From: Terribacillus saccharophilus
Lineage (GTDB): Bacteria; Bacillota; Bacilli; Bacillales; Amphibacillaceae
Length of the DNA stretch: 64,000 nt
Reading direction: 5' to 3'
NCBI RefSeq assembly: GCF_002272075.1
Contig: NZ_NPBJ01000003.1
Location: 248,001 to 312,000 of the forward strand
Made by a program: the position numbers and the translations under genes. How positions within the stretch are numbered: position 1 is the stretch's first letter; each line of letters opens with the position of its first letter. Below are positions 63,403 through 64,000 of the stretch, in pieces. Under the pieces are notes generated by a model. It did no database searches, was not told the DNA's origin, and saw only the letters and a program-made list of their open reading frames with translations.

Positions 63403-64000
63403 ATGGACATTGGTGCAAAGCTTCGGGAGGCAAGAGAGTCCAAGGGAATGACGTTGGAGGATGTACAACAGCGCACCAAAATTCAGAAGCGTTATTTGAA
63501 AGCAATCGAAGAGAATAACCACAGTGTTATGCCTGGTGAATTTTACACGCGTGCTTTCATCAAAGAATATGCGCAGACAGTAGGACTAAATCCAGATGAA
63601 GTACTTGAACCGAAACAACAGCAGCAGGAAACACCGGCAGCTGTTCCGGTTCAGGAAGAGAGTGAGGCACCTTCCCGTCAGGAACGCAGTCGCGTTCGGG
63701 AAAATGACAGACCTCCTCGCAAGGAACGCAAAGGCATTCCTTATCTATCTTCCATCATCATTGGACTAATTGTATTGGCTGCCATTATTGTAGTCGTCTT
63801 CATTTACGCAGGTGGAACTAATAATAACAATGAAAATAATTCCGCCAATCAGCAGCAAAATGAAGATCAAGTAACCTCTCCGGAAAGTGAGCAGGAATCC
63901 GGCAATGACACAGCTGATCAGTCTGCTGAATCTGAGGAGCAAGCGAATGAAGCAGCTGAAGAAGAGGAAGCACAGCAGGAAGAGGAGCAAACAGAACCTA
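63403..64000 (+). CDS. ymfM: RodZ-like membrane helix-turn-helix protein YmfM (3' end outside window)
   Basis: The frame is open from ATG 63403 to the end of the window: 199 codons, no stop. It begins with a RodZ-type HTH domain (LREARESKGMTLEDVQQRTKIQ, then YLKAIEE and GEFYTRAFIKEYAQTVGL), then a Gln/Pro/Arg-rich linker, one membrane helix at about 113-134, and an extracytoplasmic tail very rich in Gln, Glu, Asn and Ser. RodZ links MreB to the membrane in cell-shape control. The terminal DUF4115-type domain would lie beyond the window. Start site ATGGTGGT is moderate. Confidence 0.9.
   Translation, partial: MDIGAKLREARESKGMTLEDVQQRTKIQKRYLKAIEENNHSVMPGEFYTRAFIKEYAQTVGLNPDEVLEPKQQQQETPAAVPVQEESEAPSRQERSRVRENDRPPRKERKGIPYLSSIIIGLIVLAAIIVVVFIYAGGTNNNNENNSANQQQNEDQVTSPESEQESGNDTADQSAESEEQANEAAEEEEAQQEEEQTEP

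Noticed and set aside
1-64000. CRISPR arrays, insertion sequences, prophage, tRNA or rRNA genes, replication origin
   Set aside because: No regularly spaced direct repeats, transposase or integrase frames, tRNA cloverleaf, rRNA segment or DnaA-box cluster was recognised on either strand.

Overview
The window is 64 kb of core chromosome from a spore-forming, flagellated member of the Bacillaceae. Evidence: gene order from fliK through the fla/che operon, rpsB-tsf-pyrH-frr, the nusA-infB cluster, pnp, spoVF/dap, spoIIIE and the ymf genes follows the Bacillus subtilis chromosome almost gene for gene; PolC is present; dipicolinate synthase and SpoIIIE imply endospores; Shine-Dalgarno sites are strong and UUG starts are common. 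Every gene I support lies on the + strand. Moderate G+C and the placement of the nup cluster next to spoIIIE suggest a halotolerant group such as Terribacillus or Halobacillus, but that is inference. I saw no insertion sequence, prophage, CRISPR array, tRNA or rRNA.

Layout. (1) 3-19068: the distal part of the fla/che operon, entered within fliK: hook (fliK, flgD, flgE), swrD, fliL, switch (fliM, fliY), cheY, export apparatus (fliO-P-Q-R, flhB, flhA), flhF-flhG, cheB-A-W-C-D, sigD and swrB. Most junctions overlap or are only a few bases apart. (2) 19069-22296: rpsB, tsf, pyrH, frr, with terminator-like hairpins between them. (3) 22443-28205: envelope and isoprenoid genes uppS, cdsA, dxr, rasP, then proS. 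(4) 28286-32578: polC. (5) 32579-39791: a long hairpin-rich leader, then rimP-nusA-ylxR-ylxQ-infB-ylxP-rbfA, then truB-ribF. (6) 39930-45035: rpsO, pnp, ylxY, mlpA, ymxH. (7) 45036-45415: a gene-free stretch with two long inverted repeats and a SigK-like promoter. (8) 45416-50189: dpaA-dpaB-asd-dapG-dapA, the dihydrodipicolinate/DPA/lysine module. (9) 50290-53688: tepA, ylzJ, spoIIIE. (10) 53904-58666: a BMP-type nucleoside ABC importer (lipoprotein, ATPase, two permeases). (11) 58831-64000: ymfF-ymfH-ymfI, ymfJ, ymfK and the start of a RodZ-like gene cut by the window edge.

The genes group into motility and chemotaxis ending in their own sigma factor, translation and RNA metabolism, and a sporulation-linked block. 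In that last block DapA makes dihydrodipicolinate, DpaA/DpaB oxidise it to dipicolinate, and SpoIIIE pumps the chromosome into the forespore. The proteins are conventional. The more interesting signals are in non-coding DNA: the rimP-nusA leader, sporulation-type promoters before dpaA and tepA, a large nested palindrome before dpaA, and structured RNA around the nucleoside transporter genes. I did not find a convincing new multi-gene system.
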